Positions 14,688-25,951 of a DNA stretch of 32,479 bases are shown here, one piece after another. The stretch is from Lachnospiraceae bacterium (lineage in GTDB: Bacteria; Bacillota; Clostridia; Lachnospirales; Lachnospiraceae). Numbering within the stretch: position 1 is the stretch's first letter; each line of letters opens with the position of its first letter. The notes below the pieces were generated by a model. It searched no databases. It was not told the DNA's origin and saw nothing but the letters and a program-made list of their open reading frames with translations. The position numbers and the translations under genes were made by a program. The stretch covers positions 1 through 32,479 of the forward strand of contig BLLT01000021.1 in assembly GCA_011958945.1 (NCBI GenBank). Reading direction: 5' to 3'.

Positions 14688-16067
14688 ATGGGAAAGAGGA
14701 AAAGATGGCTGTGTTTGGGTGTAATTTTGGTTTTGGCTGTGATTCTGAATATCATAGCATGGAAGAGCCCGGCTTTTTGTGACTTTTACGTGGAAAATGT
14801 CTATCCGTTATGGGTGAATACATATGGAAGATTTATGGGTATATTTCCTTTTTCGGTAGGGGAAATTATGTTTGCGGTGGGTGTCGTGCTTACGGTAGTG
14901 GCTTTAATCCTGGCACTGGGTACGGCCGTTGCGTTATCTTGTAAAAAGATAAAATGCCTGAGGGGGGCTTTTCACAAAGGGTATATAAATGAAACGGAAA
15001 ACGGCAAAGAGGAAAACAGGGAAAGTAAAGCGGAGAATAAAACAAAAAGGGCGGATGGAGAAGGAGGAAACGGAGAGGGAAAAGAAAGCCGGATAGGCAG
15101 ATTCTGCCAAATTTATTTTGCCGCCTATGGCTGGATATTCACGGGGGTTGTGGTGGTGATGACGCTGAATTGCTTTATCCCTTATCACTGCTCCTCCTTG
15201 GAAGAGAAGTATGGGGTTATGTGCAGGGAAATGGAAGAGGAATTCCCGGTGGAGGAACTTTTGTTTAAGGAGTATTCCCTGGACGAACTGGTACGTTTAA
15301 GGGATTATGTGGTAATTAAGACGAATGAATTGGCCAAAAAAGTGGAACGGGAAGAGAACGGGAACATTGTTTTCCCGGAAAACATGGAGGAGATTGCGGT
15401 AAAGTGCATGCAGGAATTAAGCGGGGAATGCGGGCAATTGGCGGGATTTTATCCTCAGCCGAAGCAGTTTACTTTTTCCGGGTTTTTCAGCCAGCAGTAT
15501 ATGAAAGGGTATTTTTTCCCGTTTTCCATGGAAGTCAATTATAATAAGCTGATGCATGAGATTAACCGCCCGGCTACGATTTGCCATGAATATGCGCATC
15601 TGAAGGGGTTTATGTATGAGGAAGAGGCGAATATGATCGGCTTCTTGGCCTGTATTAATTCTTCGGATGAGGTATTTCAGTATAGTGGGTATCTGAGCGT
15701 GTTAAATTATATTGATAATGAGTTTTACAAGGCTATTGGGAAGGATAAAGAGGTGTATTTATCCCATGTAAATATTTCTCCATTGGTAAAATCGGAAAAT
15801 ATATTCCTGAAAGCGGAAACCTGGGAAAAGGTGGAGGAAAAAGCGGTGCTTAAAACGGAGGTTGTGGATAAAGTTTCGGATAAGCTTTCGGAGACCTCTA
15901 TGGTACTAAATGGAGTGGAAGACGGGGTGCTTAGCTATACAAGAGTGGTCGGTTTGCTGCTGCATTATTATGACGGGGTTTCTGAGGTGGATGAGACGCT
16001 GCTGCAAGCACAGGGGGCGGATGGATTTTTCGATGATGCGGAGATGGCAATGGGAGGGATGGAATAG
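14688..16067 (+). CDS. DUF3810-family membrane protein with HExxH-like zinc-protease motif
   Basis: 459 residues. Transmembrane helices lie near residues 8-25, 57-82 and 150-170; PFSVGEIMF precedes the second. A charged low-complexity insert (about 95-145, rich in E, K, G, N) sits between helices two and three. The extracytoplasmic domain has FFSQQYMKGYFFPFSMEVNYN and then ATICHEYAHLKGFMYEEEANMIGF, where HEYAH plus a downstream glutamate pattern (EEEAN) fits a gluzincin-like metal site. DUF3810 proteins are uncharacterised; a membrane metalloprotease role is inference. AAGGGG lies 8 bases before the ATG. It is followed by an RpiR regulator after 50 bases; a functional link is not clear. Confidence 0.82.
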   Translation: MGKRKRWLCLGVILVLAVILNIIAWKSPAFCDFYVENVYPLWVNTYGRFMGIFPFSVGEIMFAVGVVLTVVALILALGTAVALSCKKIKCLRGAFHKGYINETENGKEENRESKAENKTKRADGEGGNGEGKESRIGRFCQIYFAAYGWIFTGVVVVMTLNCFIPYHCSSLEEKYGVMCREMEEEFPVEELLFKEYSLDELVRLRDYVVIKTNELAKKVEREENGNIVFPENMEEIAVKCMQELSGECGQLAGFYPQPKQFTFSGFFSQQYMKGYFFPFSMEVNYNKLMHEINRPATICHEYAHLKGFMYEEEANMIGFLACINSSDEVFQYSGYLSVLNYIDNEFYKAIGKDKEVYLSHVNISPLVKSENIFLKAETWEKVEEKAVLKTEVVDKVSDKLSETSMVLNGVEDGVLSYTRVVGLLLHYYDGVSEVDETLLQAQGADGFFDDAEMAMGGME

Positions 16068-16117
16068 CGCGGCGGAAGGAATTGGCGCTGTGGGATTGTG
16101 AAAAGGAATAAAAGAAT

Positions 16118-16903
16118 ATGGATAGAATAAATAAGTGGGGATTATTAAATTCTTTGATTGAAATTGTTAACAATGAATCCAGCGATGACCCGCATGCGAT
16201 TTTGGCTCAGTATTTTCTGAAAAATTTCGACAGGATTGGCCGGCTGAACGTCTATGATTTGGCAGAGGAATGTTATACAAGCCGCGCATCCATCAGAAGA
16301 TTTTGCAAATCATTAGGATATGAAAACTTCGTTGACATTAAAAATGAATTTGAAGAATATATCAAGGAAAGCAGCCACTATTACCGTAACTGTACGGATT
16401 CAGAAAATTATATGCAATTATTATCAAGCCAGATTTATGAGATGACACAGCAGATAAATCGAAATATAGGATTGCAGATTGAAGAAATCGTTACAGTTAT
16501 CCATCAGTCAAAGCAGATTGTTTTTCTTGTTTCTGATATTTATACACGCCAATGCACTGAATTTCAGAAAGAAATGATATTATCAGGGAAAATGACATAT
16601 GTGGTCAATCAACAGTATATTAATGCCAATATTCTAAAACAGTTATCGGCAGAAGACTTATTTATTACGATATCGGTTGGTGGTTTCTTCGCAAAGGAAA
16701 CGTTAAAACTGGTTGAGGACCTCCCCGCCTGCAAAATGCTGTTGACGTCGAACGGCAATGAGAAATTCAGGGAAAGCTACGATAAGGTATTTTATATGAG
16801 CGGTGAGGAGGATGGAAGAAATCGGTCTGTTTACCATATGTTTGGAATAGAATATTGTCTGGAAATAATTTATTTGGAATACTATAAAAGATTTTTAAAA
16901 TAG
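16118..16903 (+). CDS. MurR/RpiR family transcriptional regulator
   Basis: 261 residues. The N-terminal HTH_6-type domain (about 1-80) contains IGRLNVYDLAEECYTSRASIRRFCKSLGYENFVDIK; the SRASIRRFCKxLGYxxFxDxK string is the RpiR signature. The C-terminal half is a SIS-like sugar-phosphate sensor, with VFLVSDIYTRQCTEFQ and DLFITISVGGFFAKET. AAAGGAAT precedes the ATG. It lies directly upstream of the EIIBC and 6-phospho-beta-glucosidase genes and probably regulates them, sensing a phosphorylated sugar. A terminator hairpin follows its stop, so the PTS genes may have their own promoter. Confidence 0.9.
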   Translation: MDRINKWGLLNSLIEIVNNESSDDPHAILAQYFLKNFDRIGRLNVYDLAEECYTSRASIRRFCKSLGYENFVDIKNEFEEYIKESSHYYRNCTDSENYMQLLSSQIYEMTQQINRNIGLQIEEIVTVIHQSKQIVFLVSDIYTRQCTEFQKEMILSGKMTYVVNQQYINANILKQLSAEDLFITISVGGFFAKETLKLVEDLPACKMLLTSNGNEKFRESYDKVFYMSGEEDGRNRSVYHMFGIEYCLEIIYLEYYKRFLK

Positions 16904-16931
16904 GGGCGATTTTTGAACCCCCTATTTTTTT
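16897..16931 (+). terminator. Terminator after the RpiR gene
   Basis: AAAATAGGGG (16897-16906) pairs with CCCCTATTTT (16919-16928), a perfect 10-bp stem, followed by further T residues. The RpiR stop codon lies inside the left arm. It could separate the regulator's transcript from the PTS genes or act as an attenuator. Confidence 0.8.
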
Positions 16932-16937
16932 ATTTCC

Positions 16938-16950
16938 TTCTATGATAGAA
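16938..16950. promoter_or_regulatory. Candidate operator upstream of EIIBC
   Basis: TTCTAT-G-ATAGAA is a perfect 13-bp palindrome, flanked by TTTCC and GGAAA that extend the dyad with a three-base bulge. It includes a TATGAT string that could serve as -10. It lies about 60 bases before the EIIBC start and is a reasonable RpiR binding site. Confidence 0.4.
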
Positions 16951-17007
16951 AGAGGAAAGAAAACAAGCTGCAGCAACTTTCCAATCGAAAAGGAAAGGTA
17001 AGAAGGT

Positions 17008-19850
<2,843 letters not shown>

Positions 19851-19909
19851 ATTAAAGGAAATATAATCGGATAGGCAGAAAAACTGGTTTGGACAGCAGG
19901 GAAAAAAGG

Positions 19910-19945
19910 GGCTGGGAAAACGTGTAAATAGCGGATTTCCCAGCC
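19910..19945 (+). terminator. Hairpin after the GH1 gene (probable terminator)
   Basis: GGCTGGGAAA (19910-19919) pairs perfectly with TTTCCCAGCC (19936-19945). The following sequence (TAATTGCTGTT) is only moderately T-rich, so termination is likely but weak. The rest of the gap to 20123 holds no gene I can support. Confidence 0.6.
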
Positions 19946-20063
19946 TAATTGCTGTTATGGGGAAGGAATGGTAAAAGTTTCGGACATGGAATACAGTACG
20001 AAGAAAGGTGTAGCAGCTATATGAGGAATGATGCCTTATACCAATTAAAATCTATTTTAAATA

Positions 20064-20092
20064 TTTACTTTTTGCCACACATATGATATGTT
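20064..20092 (+). promoter_or_regulatory. Candidate promoter of the recombinase-like/AlbA_2 cassette
   Basis: TTTACT (20064-20069) and TATGTT (20087-20092) at 17-base spacing, about 32 bases before the start of the first cassette gene. Matches to consensus are partial. Confidence 0.35.
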
Positions 20093-20123
20093 ATAAGCAA
20101 ATAGCGGAAAAGAAGAGGTGAAT

Positions 20124-21536
20124 ATGCAGAATAGTATAGATGTATTGAAAAGAATGGAGACAGAGTCAAAAAGATTTATAAATATTGAGAAAGAGGGTGT
20201 CATAGAGGAATTCCATCAATGCGTGTTTGAGGAAATTTTTCGAAAAGGAATGGGATATACCTTCTGTTCACCAATGGATTGGAATGATGATCAACAATTA
20301 TACATTGTAAATCATAAATTAAAAATTAAAACTACACTTGATGAAGTAGACGAAATCAGTGCGGCAAACCGTTTATTCAGAGATTCAACAAAACAGAAAG
20401 TAAAAGATAGCGATATAGAATGGGGGATTATAATAAGTCCTAAAGGAATTTGGCTATTTAACAATAATATTGGTAAGGGAAAATCAGAATTTCAAACGAA
20501 AAAGACAGTATTAGAGATAGTTTATGGTATAAACTCAGACCAATACTATTTTGATTTTTTCTCTTATAATAATATATTAGGCAGGAAGCTAAATACATAT
20601 TTCTTTAAAGATATTGCAGAATATAGAAATTGTTATTATAAAGGAAGTGAAAAAAGCTGGCCAGCCTATTCATCAGCGATTAAGCGCTTCATAAAGTATT
20701 GCTCTATGGATAGGGGGATGGACTATTTAAAGAGTGAAACGGATAGTATTTATGATGCAATAGAGTTGCCAGACTTTTATGAATATATAGCGAAAAAGAC
20801 GAAACTGAGGAAAGAAAATACGTTAAAGAGTGCATTTTTCTATATAAAAGGCTTTATGAGTTGTGTGTCTGATAAAGGAATTTTTAATATAAGCACAAAA
20901 GAGATGTTAGATGGGTTTTCGAGAACATTAAAACAGAATGAAAGGCAGAATGTTATTGATGTGAATAAACTAAAAAAGGCGATACAATATTTAGGAACAG
21001 GTAACAATAGGGAAAGAGATACTGCGATGTTTTTGATGGAATTATCCTTTGGTTTGGAACGGAGAAAGCTTCGTTCTTTAAAATGGGAAGAAAACTTTGA
21101 TTTGAATGACGATGGAAGCATAGGGGATATATTTAAGTTAGAAGGAAAGAAAATACGTGTGCCTGAAGAACTCATAAGGGCTTTGAATAGATTAAGGGCT
21201 TTGGGCGTAGGTGGAGATTATGTTTTTTACCGCACCAGAGATAATGGAGAAGAACCGATGCGTGAAGATGTAATTAATGATGTGTTTAGTAAACTTACAA
21301 AAATTGACCCAAAAGACGACTATTATAAATCTTTAACACCAGCCAATATACGTAGTTCTCTTGTCAGGTATTTACTTAGACAGGGAACGCCTTTGGAAAA
21401 GATTATACATTTGATGAATATAGAAATTTGGAATTTGGGAAATTACATATCATTGGAGGACATTGATTGTTTAATAGAACAGAGAAATGAAAAAGAAGGC
21501 CATCCAATGGAAGAGTTTCTTGAAAAGCTTAAATAG
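20124..21536 (+). CDS. Multi-domain protein with degenerate tyrosine-recombinase-like C-terminus
   Basis: 470 residues, not matched to a named family. Residues about 20-175 look like an alpha/beta domain (WGIIISPKGIWLFNN, then KKTVLEIVYGINSDQYYF) reminiscent of type I restriction HsdR N-terminal or other nuclease-fold modules, but no clear D...ExK set is visible. Residues about 185-270 resemble an integrase core-binding helical domain. Residues about 280-460 align with the tyrosine-recombinase catalytic domain: FGLERRKLRSLKW, GKKIRVPE, TPANIRSSLVRYLL, GNYISLED. Compared with XerD, the first Arg is Glu312, the HxxR His is Ala407 with Arg410 kept, and a Tyr (441) is one residue off. GAGGTG precedes the ATG. 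The next gene follows after 31 bases. AT-rich relative to the PTS genes, suggesting transfer. Confidence 0.6.
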   Translation: MQNSIDVLKRMETESKRFINIEKEGVIEEFHQCVFEEIFRKGMGYTFCSPMDWNDDQQLYIVNHKLKIKTTLDEVDEISAANRLFRDSTKQKVKDSDIEWGIIISPKGIWLFNNNIGKGKSEFQTKKTVLEIVYGINSDQYYFDFFSYNNILGRKLNTYFFKDIAEYRNCYYKGSEKSWPAYSSAIKRFIKYCSMDRGMDYLKSETDSIYDAIELPDFYEYIAKKTKLRKENTLKSAFFYIKGFMSCVSDKGIFNISTKEMLDGFSRTLKQNERQNVIDVNKLKKAIQYLGTGNNRERDTAMFLMELSFGLERRKLRSLKWEENFDLNDDGSIGDIFKLEGKKIRVPEELIRALNRLRALGVGGDYVFYRTRDNGEEPMREDVINDVFSKLTKIDPKDDYYKSLTPANIRSSLVRYLLRQGTPLEKIIHLMNIEIWNLGNYISLEDIDCLIEQRNEKEGHPMEEFLEKLK

Positions 21537-21567
21537 AAATGTTTATGAAATCGGGGAGGAAAGAGTA

Positions 21568-23055
21568 ATGACACTTGAAGAAATTAAAAGTGGCGAATCG
21601 AAAAATGTCGAATTTAAGATTATGCTTCCAGATGACAGTAAAAATTATATGAAAACAATAGTTGCTTACGCTAATACGTCAGGCGGGAAAATAATCATTG
21701 GAGTAGATGATGTTACGAGAAATATTGTTGGAGTCGAACCAAGTTCTGTTTTTCAGATTATGGATAAGATTGCTAATTCGGTTTCTGATATGTGTGTTCC
21801 TCAAATTGTTCCGGATGTCACCTTCCAGACGATAGAAGAAAAATGTATTGTTCAGATAGAAATATATCCGGGACAGAACAGGCCATATTATATACGGAGT
21901 ATGGGAAAAGAGAAAGGAACCTATATTCGAGTGGCAGGAACAAGCAGACCTGTGGATGAAGCAATATTAAAAGATTTGGAATATCAGGGAGCGGGCAAAT
22001 CGTTTGATGAAATTGTTAATGTTGAAATAGATTATGATGAAAACCAAGTTTTGAAATTATGTAGTGATATTCGGAAGTATATTGCCGAATCAAGGGAACT
22101 TCCAATAAGTAAAGTAAGAAAGATAACTGTTGTTAACCTGGAAAATTGGGGAATTCTAAAGAAAAGCGGCCAAAATTATCTTCCTACAAATGCATTTATA
22201 CTATGTACAAATAATACCTTCCGATTTGCTAAAATACAGTGTGCATTGTTTAAAGGGGAAGATAGGGCAGTGTTCATTGATAGGCGTGAATTTACTGGGC
22301 CAATTTATAATCAGATTGAGGACGCTTACCAATTTGTATTAAAGCATATTAATCTTGGTGCAAGGATTGATGGAATTATTCGGAAAGACAAATATGAATT
22401 GCCGCCAGAGAGCATTCGGGAGGCAATTATCAATGCGGTATGTCATAGGTGCTACTTGGAAAATTCCTGTGTTCAGATTGCTATTTACGATAACAGAGTA
22501 GAGATAACTTCTCCAGGTATGCTGTACGGTGGATTGACAATGGAGCAGGCTATATCAGGGCGCTCGAAAATCCGTAATGTTTGTATTGCAGAAGTATTCA
22601 GTAGAATGGGCATTATTGAACAATGGGGAACAGGCCTTCAGAGGATGATTCGGGGCTGTAAGGAATATGGAGTCCGGGAACCGGAATTTATTGATATGGG
22701 CGATGCTTTTCGAGTGAATTTATATCGCTCAAATATAGAAACTGGCATAGAAAACATAGAAACTGGCATAGAAACTAGCATAGAAAGTATGAAAACTAGC
22801 ACAGAAAGCCGAATGACTGACATAGAAACTGGTACAGAAATTACTCAAGGCGAGCTGTTTTCCACTCTATCGGATACGGAGAAAAAAGTAATGGGGCTTA
22901 TTTTAAAGAATCCGAATATTACCCAGGATAAAATAGCTGAAATTTTGGGGATGTCAAAAAATGGAATCAGATATGTTATGAATAAATTAAAAAGCAGAGG
23001 AATCCTCGTACGAGTTGGGGCTACCAAAAAGGGGAGATGGTCTATTAATTTTTAG
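21568..23055 (+). CDS. AlbA_2 (Schlafen-type) / ATP-binding / winged-helix protein
   Basis: 495 residues. Residues about 1-135 form an AlbA_2 domain: GESKNVEFKIMLP, then KTIVAYANTSGGKIIIGVDD, and GTYIRVAGTSRPVDEAIL. Residues about 278-375 are an HATPase_c_4-like module with IREAIINAVCHRCY, VEITSPGMLYGGLT and GIIEQWGTGLQRMI. A linker (389-423) consists of 7-residue repeats of the IETGIEN type. The C-terminus (about 432-495) is a winged helix: TEKKVMGLILKNPNITQDKIAEILGMSKNGIRYVMNKLKSRG. Proteins of this layout are annotated as RNA/DNA-binding ATPases or RecG-like regulators; some relatives sit in defence loci. GGGAGG precedes the ATG at 21568, which fixes the start over the overlapping frame from 21487. 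Likely cotranscribed with the preceding gene. Confidence 0.85.
   Translation: MTLEEIKSGESKNVEFKIMLPDDSKNYMKTIVAYANTSGGKIIIGVDDVTRNIVGVEPSSVFQIMDKIANSVSDMCVPQIVPDVTFQTIEEKCIVQIEIYPGQNRPYYIRSMGKEKGTYIRVAGTSRPVDEAILKDLEYQGAGKSFDEIVNVEIDYDENQVLKLCSDIRKYIAESRELPISKVRKITVVNLENWGILKKSGQNYLPTNAFILCTNNTFRFAKIQCALFKGEDRAVFIDRREFTGPIYNQIEDAYQFVLKHINLGARIDGIIRKDKYELPPESIREAIINAVCHRCYLENSCVQIAIYDNRVEITSPGMLYGGLTMEQAISGRSKIRNVCIAEVFSRMGIIEQWGTGLQRMIRGCKEYGVREPEFIDMGDAFRVNLYRSNIETGIENIETGIETSIESMKTSTESRMTDIETGTEITQGELFSTLSDTEKKVMGLILKNPNITQDKIAEILGMSKNGIRYVMNKLKSRGILVRVGATKKGRWSINF
22732..22836 (+). repeat. Five in-frame 21-bp repeats in the AlbA_2 gene
   Basis: Consecutive 21-base units start at 22732, 22753, 22774, 22795 and 22816. 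The first two differ at a single base; the others are more diverged but keep the ATAGAAACTGG/ACTAGC core. They encode heptapeptides NIETGIE, NIETGIE, TSIESMK, TSTESRM, TDIETGT between the ATPase and winged-helix domains. Confidence 0.85.
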
Positions 23056-23132
23056 GATTTATTTTATATACTGTGATATCATTTAACGTTTATTCAATTC
23101 TGCTCTAGGGCAGCGCGGAATAGCATGGATAA

Positions 23133-23318
23133 AGGCGTTTAATTGGTGGACGGTTGGAGGGCGGAAAAACAGGAATTGCTCACCTATATTGCCCAGTTTG
23201 GATTGCATTCGCAAAAAATAGGAAAGCTGTCGGATTGGTTTTAATGCTGGATAAGTATTCCGCCGGCAGCTATAATGGTATTAAAGCGGCCAATATCATC
23301 GGACGGCAGCTGAAATAG
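23133..23318 (+). pseudogene. C-terminal remnant of a KTG-motif serine enzyme (beta-lactamase/DD-peptidase fold)
   Basis: An open stretch with no start codon translates to a 61-residue tail containing LEGGKTGIAHL (KTG at 23166-23174), then PVWIAFAKNRKAVGLVLMLD and a short C-terminal helix (GIKAANIIGRQLK). A KTG box followed by a W/F-x-A-F strand and a hydrophobic strand is the end of the penicillin-binding-protein/class A beta-lactamase fold. An in-frame stop sits just upstream (23130-23132) and no upstream domain with SxxK or SxN was found, so this is a decayed fragment. The subfamily is not clear. The rest of the gap 23056-23346 holds nothing else. Confidence 0.45.
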
Positions 23319-23346
23319 GATATGAAAAAGAAAGGAAATACATCAA

Positions 23347-24105
23347 ATGAAACTGATTTCATGGAATGTAAACGGGCTTAGGGCCTGTGCGGGAAAAGGT
23401 TTTTTGGATTATTTTAAGGAAGCGGAAGCGGATGTCTTCTGCGTACAGGAAACGAAGCTTCAGGAAGGGCAGATTGACTTGGATTTGCCGGGATATTATC
23501 AATATTGGAATTATGCAGAGAAAAAGGGCTATTCGGGTACTGCAATATTTACGAAGAAGGAGCCTTTGTCCGTATCCTATGGTATTGGGATAGAGGAGCA
23601 TGACCATGAGGGCAGGGTGATTACTCTGGAATTCGAGGATTTTTATATGATAACTGTGTACACCCCTAATTCCCAGGACGGCCTTGCAAGGCTTTCCTAT
23701 AGGATGGAGTGGGAGGATGCGTTCCTTTCGTATATGAAGGGGCTGGAGGAGAAAAAGCCGGTGATATTCTGTGGGGATTTGAATGTGGCCCATAAGGAGA
23801 TTGATCTGAAAAACCCGAAATCCAATCGGAAAAATGCGGGATTCACCGATGAAGAGAGGGGGAAATTCACCCAGCTTACGGAGGCGGGATTTATCGACAC
23901 ATTCCGGCATTTTTACCCAGACAAAGAGGGGGTTTATTCCTGGTGGTCATATCGCTTTAGCGCCAGGGCGAAAAACGCGGGGTGGCGGATTGACTATTTC
24001 CTTGTATCGGATGCTTTGAAAGGGAGGCTGGAGGATGCGTTCATTGATACGCAAATCCTGGGATCGGACCATTGCCCGGTGGGGCTTTTGTTAAAGGATG
24101 TATAA
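23347..24105 (+). CDS. xth: Exodeoxyribonuclease III (AP endonuclease)
   Basis: 252 residues, full-length member of the exonuclease III/AP endonuclease family. Motifs in order: [22 protein letters not shown] (metal-binding Glu), [37 protein letters not shown] (Asp and Asn of the active site), GVYSWWSYR and [10 protein letters not shown] (catalytic His). It nicks DNA at abasic sites and removes 3' blocking groups in base-excision repair. GAAAGGAAA lies about 10 bases upstream of the ATG. It stands alone between the recombinase/AlbA_2 cassette and the insertion sequence. All key residues are present. Confidence 0.96.
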   Translation: MKLISWNVNGLRACAGKGFLDYFKEAEADVFCVQETKLQEGQIDLDLPGYYQYWNYAEKKGYSGTAIFTKKEPLSVSYGIGIEEHDHEGRVITLEFEDFYMITVYTPNSQDGLARLSYRMEWEDAFLSYMKGLEEKKPVIFCGDLNVAHKEIDLKNPKSNRKNAGFTDEERGKFTQLTEAGFIDTFRHFYPDKEGVYSWWSYRFSARAKNAGWRIDYFLVSDALKGRLEDAFIDTQILGSDHCPVGLLLKDV

Positions 24106-24145
24106 AAAGTAATAAAAAGGTTCACTGGAAAACAGATAAAATTTT

Positions 24146-24167
24146 CTAGCGTAAGTTTACAAGTTAC
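24146..24167 (+). repeat. Left terminal inverted repeat of the IS
   Basis: 22 bases, perfect inverted match to 26099-26120; one or two further bases can pair beyond it with mismatches. Confidence 0.9.
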
Positions 24168-24176
24168 TAAAGTCTC

Positions 24177-24216
24177 AGGGGCTGAAAGCCTTTGATTTAA
24201 AGGTCTTTTCAGTCCT
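24177..24216. terminator. Hairpin inside the left end of the IS
   Basis: AGGGGCTGAAA (24177-24187) pairs, with G-T and a bulge, with the TTTCAGTCCT arm ending at 24216; inner CTTT/AAAG pairs extend it. It lies just past the transposase stop and probably ends its transcript or blocks outside transcription entering the element. Confidence 0.5.
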
Positions 24217-24229
24217 CAAAAGCGATTAC

Positions 24230-25951
24230 CTAACAGTAATATTTTTCCTGTAGTTTATAGCTTTCTTCAATCCGTGATGACAGTTCATCGCCAGATATAA
24301 AGGCTTCGACCTTTTTGGGCTTTTTAATATCTCCGTAGAAGGTCGTAACACGGTTAATAGAATTCATGGACTTCAGATATTGATTGATACTGCATTCAAT
24401 CCCTTTTCTGTGCAGTTCTTTCCTGAGAAGACTGCACAGCCTGTAGGCCAGTACACAGACGAAGATATGCACGGCTATTCGCTGGTCTGTCCAATGGAAA
24501 ATCGGACGTACGGTCAGAAATCCTGTATCTTTCATCTGCTTGAATGAACTTTCAACATGCCATGCGCTTCGGTAGGCAGATATAATCTCATAGTCAGACA
24601 TATCGCTTCGATCAGTGAACAGAGCCGTTTTCCCAAGCTGTCCCTCCCTGATTACGTTCAGCTTATCCTCTGAATCTGAAAAGGTAAGGAATATATGATT
24701 GTCCTTTTCGAGGATTTCGTACTCAAATATATCATCCATATATTCACGGCGATCCAAGATTTTACTGACTGCTTTCGATACGCTTTCAAAGGTTGGTTTC
24801 TTTCCTTTTTTGAGTTCGCCCTTTGAGCGTTTCAGTAGTTTTCCTTGTATTTCCAAAAGCTCCGACTTCGTTTTTTCGATATTGATCTGTATTCCTTGTA
24901 ACTGCCCTTTTTCAAGTTCAGGGTTGTATACGATCACGGTAGTGGCTTCTCTTCCAAGAACGGTTGCCCTCATCCTGTACGTAGTAAGAGATTTATACTT
25001 CTCAGGAGCATCCCCCGGGCAGGACAGCGGTTTATAGTTACTTTTAGAAACCGCGAATAACTCCGTCACCTGATTTTTTTTGAGCCCTCCTACATAATGG
25101 AAACCAAGGCCTTCACTTTCAAGAAGGTCCAGATTGCTTTCTGAATTATTGCCCCGGTCAAACACAATGGTAATCTGCGCATCTTTTCCAACGATTGCAC
25201 GGTATCGGAGTTTAAGCTGCTCCATCATATCTGAAAATTGAGTGGAATCCCCGCGGTTGCCTGGATACGTTTCACTCAGGACTGGTACGGAAAAATCCGG
25301 TGTGACAAGCAATGCCAGCCCCACTGTTTTCAGATCATTCCGCTTTGCCTTGTCATGACCCCTTTTCGCAAGGCCAGAAGGATTCATGGTATCAATATAA
25401 GTAAAGAAATTTGTGGCATCATAGATAAGATCACCGGTATTGATGTCAAACGTACGGATTGATTTTTGAAAGATCCTGTCTTCTATCGTACGAAGCTGTT
25501 CCACGGTTATATCTGTGTTATTCCAGAAATTCTGTGGAGTAAACAAAGTGGATTTTAATCCTGTCATATGAGGAAGGGCGGTTTTTTCATACCACTCCTT
25601 CAGGCCATTTGTGGATGCAGGTGAAACCGCACGATTGATTGCGGCAGTTAGGATATACATCCCTACGGAAGCCCCCTGATTTCGTTTGGGAACCACTTCA
25701 TCTATAATGCTGACGATATCAAGGCGCATAGCTATATCATACAGTAGCGCAACCGAACCAAAGGTTACTTCATGGGCGTAAAGGACCTGATCCTGCAGCG
25801 ATTTCCCAGATTCATTGACCATTTTCAGTATCTTATCCGCAGAACCGAGGTATTTTTGGTTCACATATTTGGATTTTCCATCAATCCTTTTAGATTCAAC
25901 ATAATAATAGTAGTTAATGCCTTTGATTTTCTTCTTGATTATGGTTCCCAT
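24230..25951 (-). CDS. IS1634-family (IS4-group) transposase
   Basis: 573 residues. DDE-type transposase with the catalytic series: first Asp in GDLIYDATNFFTY, second in TIVFDRGNNSESN, and Glu in YRSAWHVESSFKQMK, the Y-(2)-R-(3)-E pattern of IS4-group enzymes (late segment YEIISAYRSAWHVESSFKQM). A long insert between the second Asp and the Glu fits IS1634. The ATG at 25951 with GGAGG five bases upstream is preferred over the ATG at 26002, which would add 17 residues. No frameshift or internal stop is seen, so the element may be active. Confidence 0.93.
   Translation of the reverse strand: MGTIIKKKIKGINYYYYVESKRIDGKSKYVNQKYLGSADKILKMVNESGKSLQDQVLYAHEVTFGSVALLYDIAMRLDIVSIIDEVVPKRNQGASVGMYILTAAINRAVSPASTNGLKEWYEKTALPHMTGLKSTLFTPQNFWNNTDITVEQLRTIEDRIFQKSIRTFDINTGDLIYDATNFFTYIDTMNPSGLAKRGHDKAKRNDLKTVGLALLVTPDFSVPVLSETYPGNRGDSTQFSDMMEQLKLRYRAIVGKDAQITIVFDRGNNSESNLDLLESEGLGFHYVGGLKKNQVTELFAVSKSNYKPLSCPGDAPEKYKSLTTYRMRATVLGREATTVIVYNPELEKGQLQGIQINIEKTKSELLEIQGKLLKRSKGELKKGKKPTFESVSKAVSKILDRREYMDDIFEYEILEKDNHIFLTFSDSEDKLNVIREGQLGKTALFTDRSDMSDYEIISAYRSAWHVESSFKQMKDTGFLTVRPIFHWTDQRIAVHIFVCVLAYRLCSLLRKELHRKGIECSINQYLKSMNSINRVTTFYGDIKKPKKVEAFISGDELSSRIEESYKLQEKYYC

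Noticed and set aside
20000-20060. Short frame MEYSTKKGVAAI as the 5' end of the gene whose tail lies at 23133
   Set aside because: Only 12 codons before a stop, no recognisable ribosome site and no link to the KTG fragment could be shown.
20040-23130. Direct repeats (att sites) flanking the recombinase-like cassette
   Set aside because: No matching direct repeat of useful length was found by eye on the two sides.
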